The notes beneath the pieces are model-generated. The model saw nothing but the letters and a program-made list of their open reading frames with translations, was not told the origin of the DNA and made no database searches. Shown piece after piece: positions 4,193 to 5,286 of a DNA stretch of 5,286 bases. Position numbers and translations under genes: made by a program. The first letter of the stretch is position 1. Every line of letters starts with the position of its first letter. Origin of the DNA: Phycisphaerae bacterium. GTDB lineage: Bacteria > Planctomycetota > Phycisphaerae > Sedimentisphaerales > Anaerohalosphaeraceae. The stretch spans positions 1-5,286 of the forward strand of contig PXAQ01000043.1 of NCBI GenBank assembly GCA_003567095.1. The letters are read 5' to 3'.

Positions 4193-5286
4193 ATGACACG
4201 AATTCAATTCATTCTGGGCCGCGCCGGCACGGGCAAGACGACGCGATGTGTCCAGGCGGCGGCTTCGGCCCTGCTGGACGGCGGCAGCGAGCCGCTGATT
4301 CTGCTGACGCCGGAGCAGGCGACGTACCAGATGGAGCGGGCCGTGCTGGCTCAGCCGGGCGTGGAGGGATTCAGCCGCTTGCGGGTGCTGTCGTTCAATC
4401 GACTGGCGTTCTGGCTCAATCGACGGCTGGGCTCGGGTGCGGAACTGTCGCGACTGGGGCGGCAAATGGCCGTGCACCGGGTGCTGCTGGAGCAGGCCGA
4501 GCGGTTGGACCTGTACCGCAACGCCGCGGGCAAGCCGGGGCTGGCCGAGCAGCTTAGCGGGCTGCTGACCGAGCTGCAGCAAGCCGATTGTGCGCCACAG
4601 CAGATCGCCCAACTGGCCGAGCAGCTTGAAGCCACAGACCCCGGTACCACGATCGCCCGAAAATGGCGCGATATCGCGCGCATCTTTGCCGAATACACGG
4701 CGTTTTTCGAACAAGCCTCGCCGGACCTGCACAATCCGGAAGCGCAGTTGACCCAGGCCCGGCGCGATATTGCCGACGCGGCCTTTCTCAAAGGGGCGCA
4801 TATCTGGGTGGACGGATTTTCGGGATTTACGGTACAGGAGCGGGAGGTGCTTATCGAGATGGCCCGGCACTGCAAAACGATGCGCATCGCCTTGTGTCTG
4901 GACCCGGCCAGGGTCGATCTTGAAAACACCGATCCGAACCTGCTCGATCCGACGGGGCTTTTTTATACGACCGAGTGTACATACGCGGAAGTTCTCGGGA
5001 TTTTTCGCACATGTCGTTTTGCCATCGAGACGCCTCAGATTCTCAGCGATCCGCTGCGGTATGCCACAGCGCCGGCGCTGGCGCATCTTGAGGCGGCGCT
5101 GGCCTGCGATATCCCGTCTGCGCCGGCACGTGCCGCCAATGGCGCTGTTGAGATCGCCTGTTGTAGCGATCTGCGCGGCGAGGCCGAGTGGACGGCGGGG
5201 CGCATCTGTGAACTGGTGCGGCAAAAGGGCTATCGCTATCGCGACATCGCGGTGGCGGCGCCGGAGATGGAACAATGCGGGCCCTA
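4193..5286 (+). CDS. addB: ATP-dependent nuclease subunit AddB, N-terminal part (runs off the right edge)
   Basis: An open frame from ATG 4193 continues to the window end without a stop: 364 full codons plus two bases. AddB pairs with AddA (helicase-nuclease) to resect double-strand DNA ends, respond to Chi-like sites and load RecA for recombinational repair; it is the AddAB counterpart of RecBCD. The visible part is the N-terminal helicase-like region. It has Walker A G-R-A-G-T-G-K-T at residues 9-16, the family block L-L-T-P-E-Q-A-T-Y-Q (37-46), V-L-S-F-N-R-L-A (65-72), and I-W-V-D-G-F-S-G-F-T-V-Q-E (204-216), equivalent to the 'iDGF..Ft..E' strand of AddB. Family members are about 1000-1200 residues, so some two thirds, including the iron-sulfur cysteines and the C-terminal nuclease motif, lies beyond the window. 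addA is often the next gene and should be sought there. A 385-codon open frame on the opposite strand (4118-5275) is a GC-rich shadow. Clostridial-type AddB is the best fit; a related PD-(D/E)XK family protein is the alternative. Confidence 0.88.
   Translation, partial: MTRIQFILGRAGTGKTTRCVQAAASALLDGGSEPLILLTPEQATYQMERAVLAQPGVEGFSRLRVLSFNRLAFWLNRRLGSGAELSRLGRQMAVHRVLLEQAERLDLYRNAAGKPGLAEQLSGLLTELQQADCAPQQIAQLAEQLEATDPGTTIARKWRDIARIFAEYTAFFEQASPDLHNPEAQLTQARRDIADAAFLKGAHIWVDGFSGFTVQEREVLIEMARHCKTMRIALCLDPARVDLENTDPNLLDPTGLFYTTECTYAEVLGIFRTCRFAIETPQILSDPLRYATAPALAHLEAALACDIPSAPARAANGAVEIACCSDLRGEAEWTAGRICELVRQKGYRYRDIAVAAPEMEQCGP

Noticed and set aside
4118..5275. Open frame of 385 codons on the - strand opposite addB
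   Set aside because: It is Arg/Gln-rich with no recognisable family, and the + strand frame reads as a clear AddB N-terminus with Walker A and conserved blocks. A long antisense frame is expected in GC-rich coding DNA.

Overview
This window is about 5.3 kb of GC-rich bacterial chromosome (roughly 60-63% G+C in the coding stretches I counted by hand). It holds three housekeeping genes on the + strand, one secreted-type protease on the - strand, and the first third of a large DNA-repair gene on the + strand. The protease ends in a dockerin-type calcium-binding tail of the 'DLNYDGR...D..ILLDNWL' kind, which is typical of the Planctomycetota (Phycisphaerae / Sedimentisphaerales relatives). Together with the AddB-type nuclease subunit and the base composition, this suggests an environmental planctomycete. 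That assignment is an inference from style, not from a marker gene.

Layout: (1) 1-128, the C-terminal end of rsfS (ribosomal silencing factor). (2) 143-2011, argS (arginyl-tRNA synthetase), complete. (3) 2070-2480, a YjbQ/UPF0047-family gene. (4) 2525-3994, on the opposite strand, a 489-residue S8 subtilisin-like protease with an I9 propeptide and a dockerin tail. (5) 3995-4192, a divergent intergenic region with a strong sigma70-like promoter facing the protease, an 8-bp inverted repeat and a weak candidate promoter facing the next gene. (6) 4193 to the window edge, the N-terminal 364 codons of addB. No stretch over 300 bases lacks a gene. I saw no tRNA, rRNA, CRISPR or insertion sequence.

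How the genes relate: rsfS and argS lie 14 bp apart and argS and yjbQ lie 58 bp apart, so all three could be co-transcribed. RsfS and ArgS both concern translation; YjbQ has no obvious link to them. The protease converges on yjbQ (44 bp between stop codons) and diverges from addB. It has its own promoter, so it reads as an independent transcription unit set between core genes.

The most notable signals do not fall under ordinary gene calls. One is an AT-rich segment inside argS (about 641-1085, near 39% G+C). Within it, seven consecutive arginine codons are AGA/AGG while the rest of the gene uses almost only CGN, and it covers a stretch about 38 residues longer than in E. coli ArgRS. This looks like a recombinational mosaic. 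Another is an array of five tandem heptamers (ATTGAnn) that runs from the rsfS coding end across its stop codon to the argS start codon. A third is a set of short CACGG-type repeats on both sides of yjbQ. I did not find a convincing new multi-gene system here.
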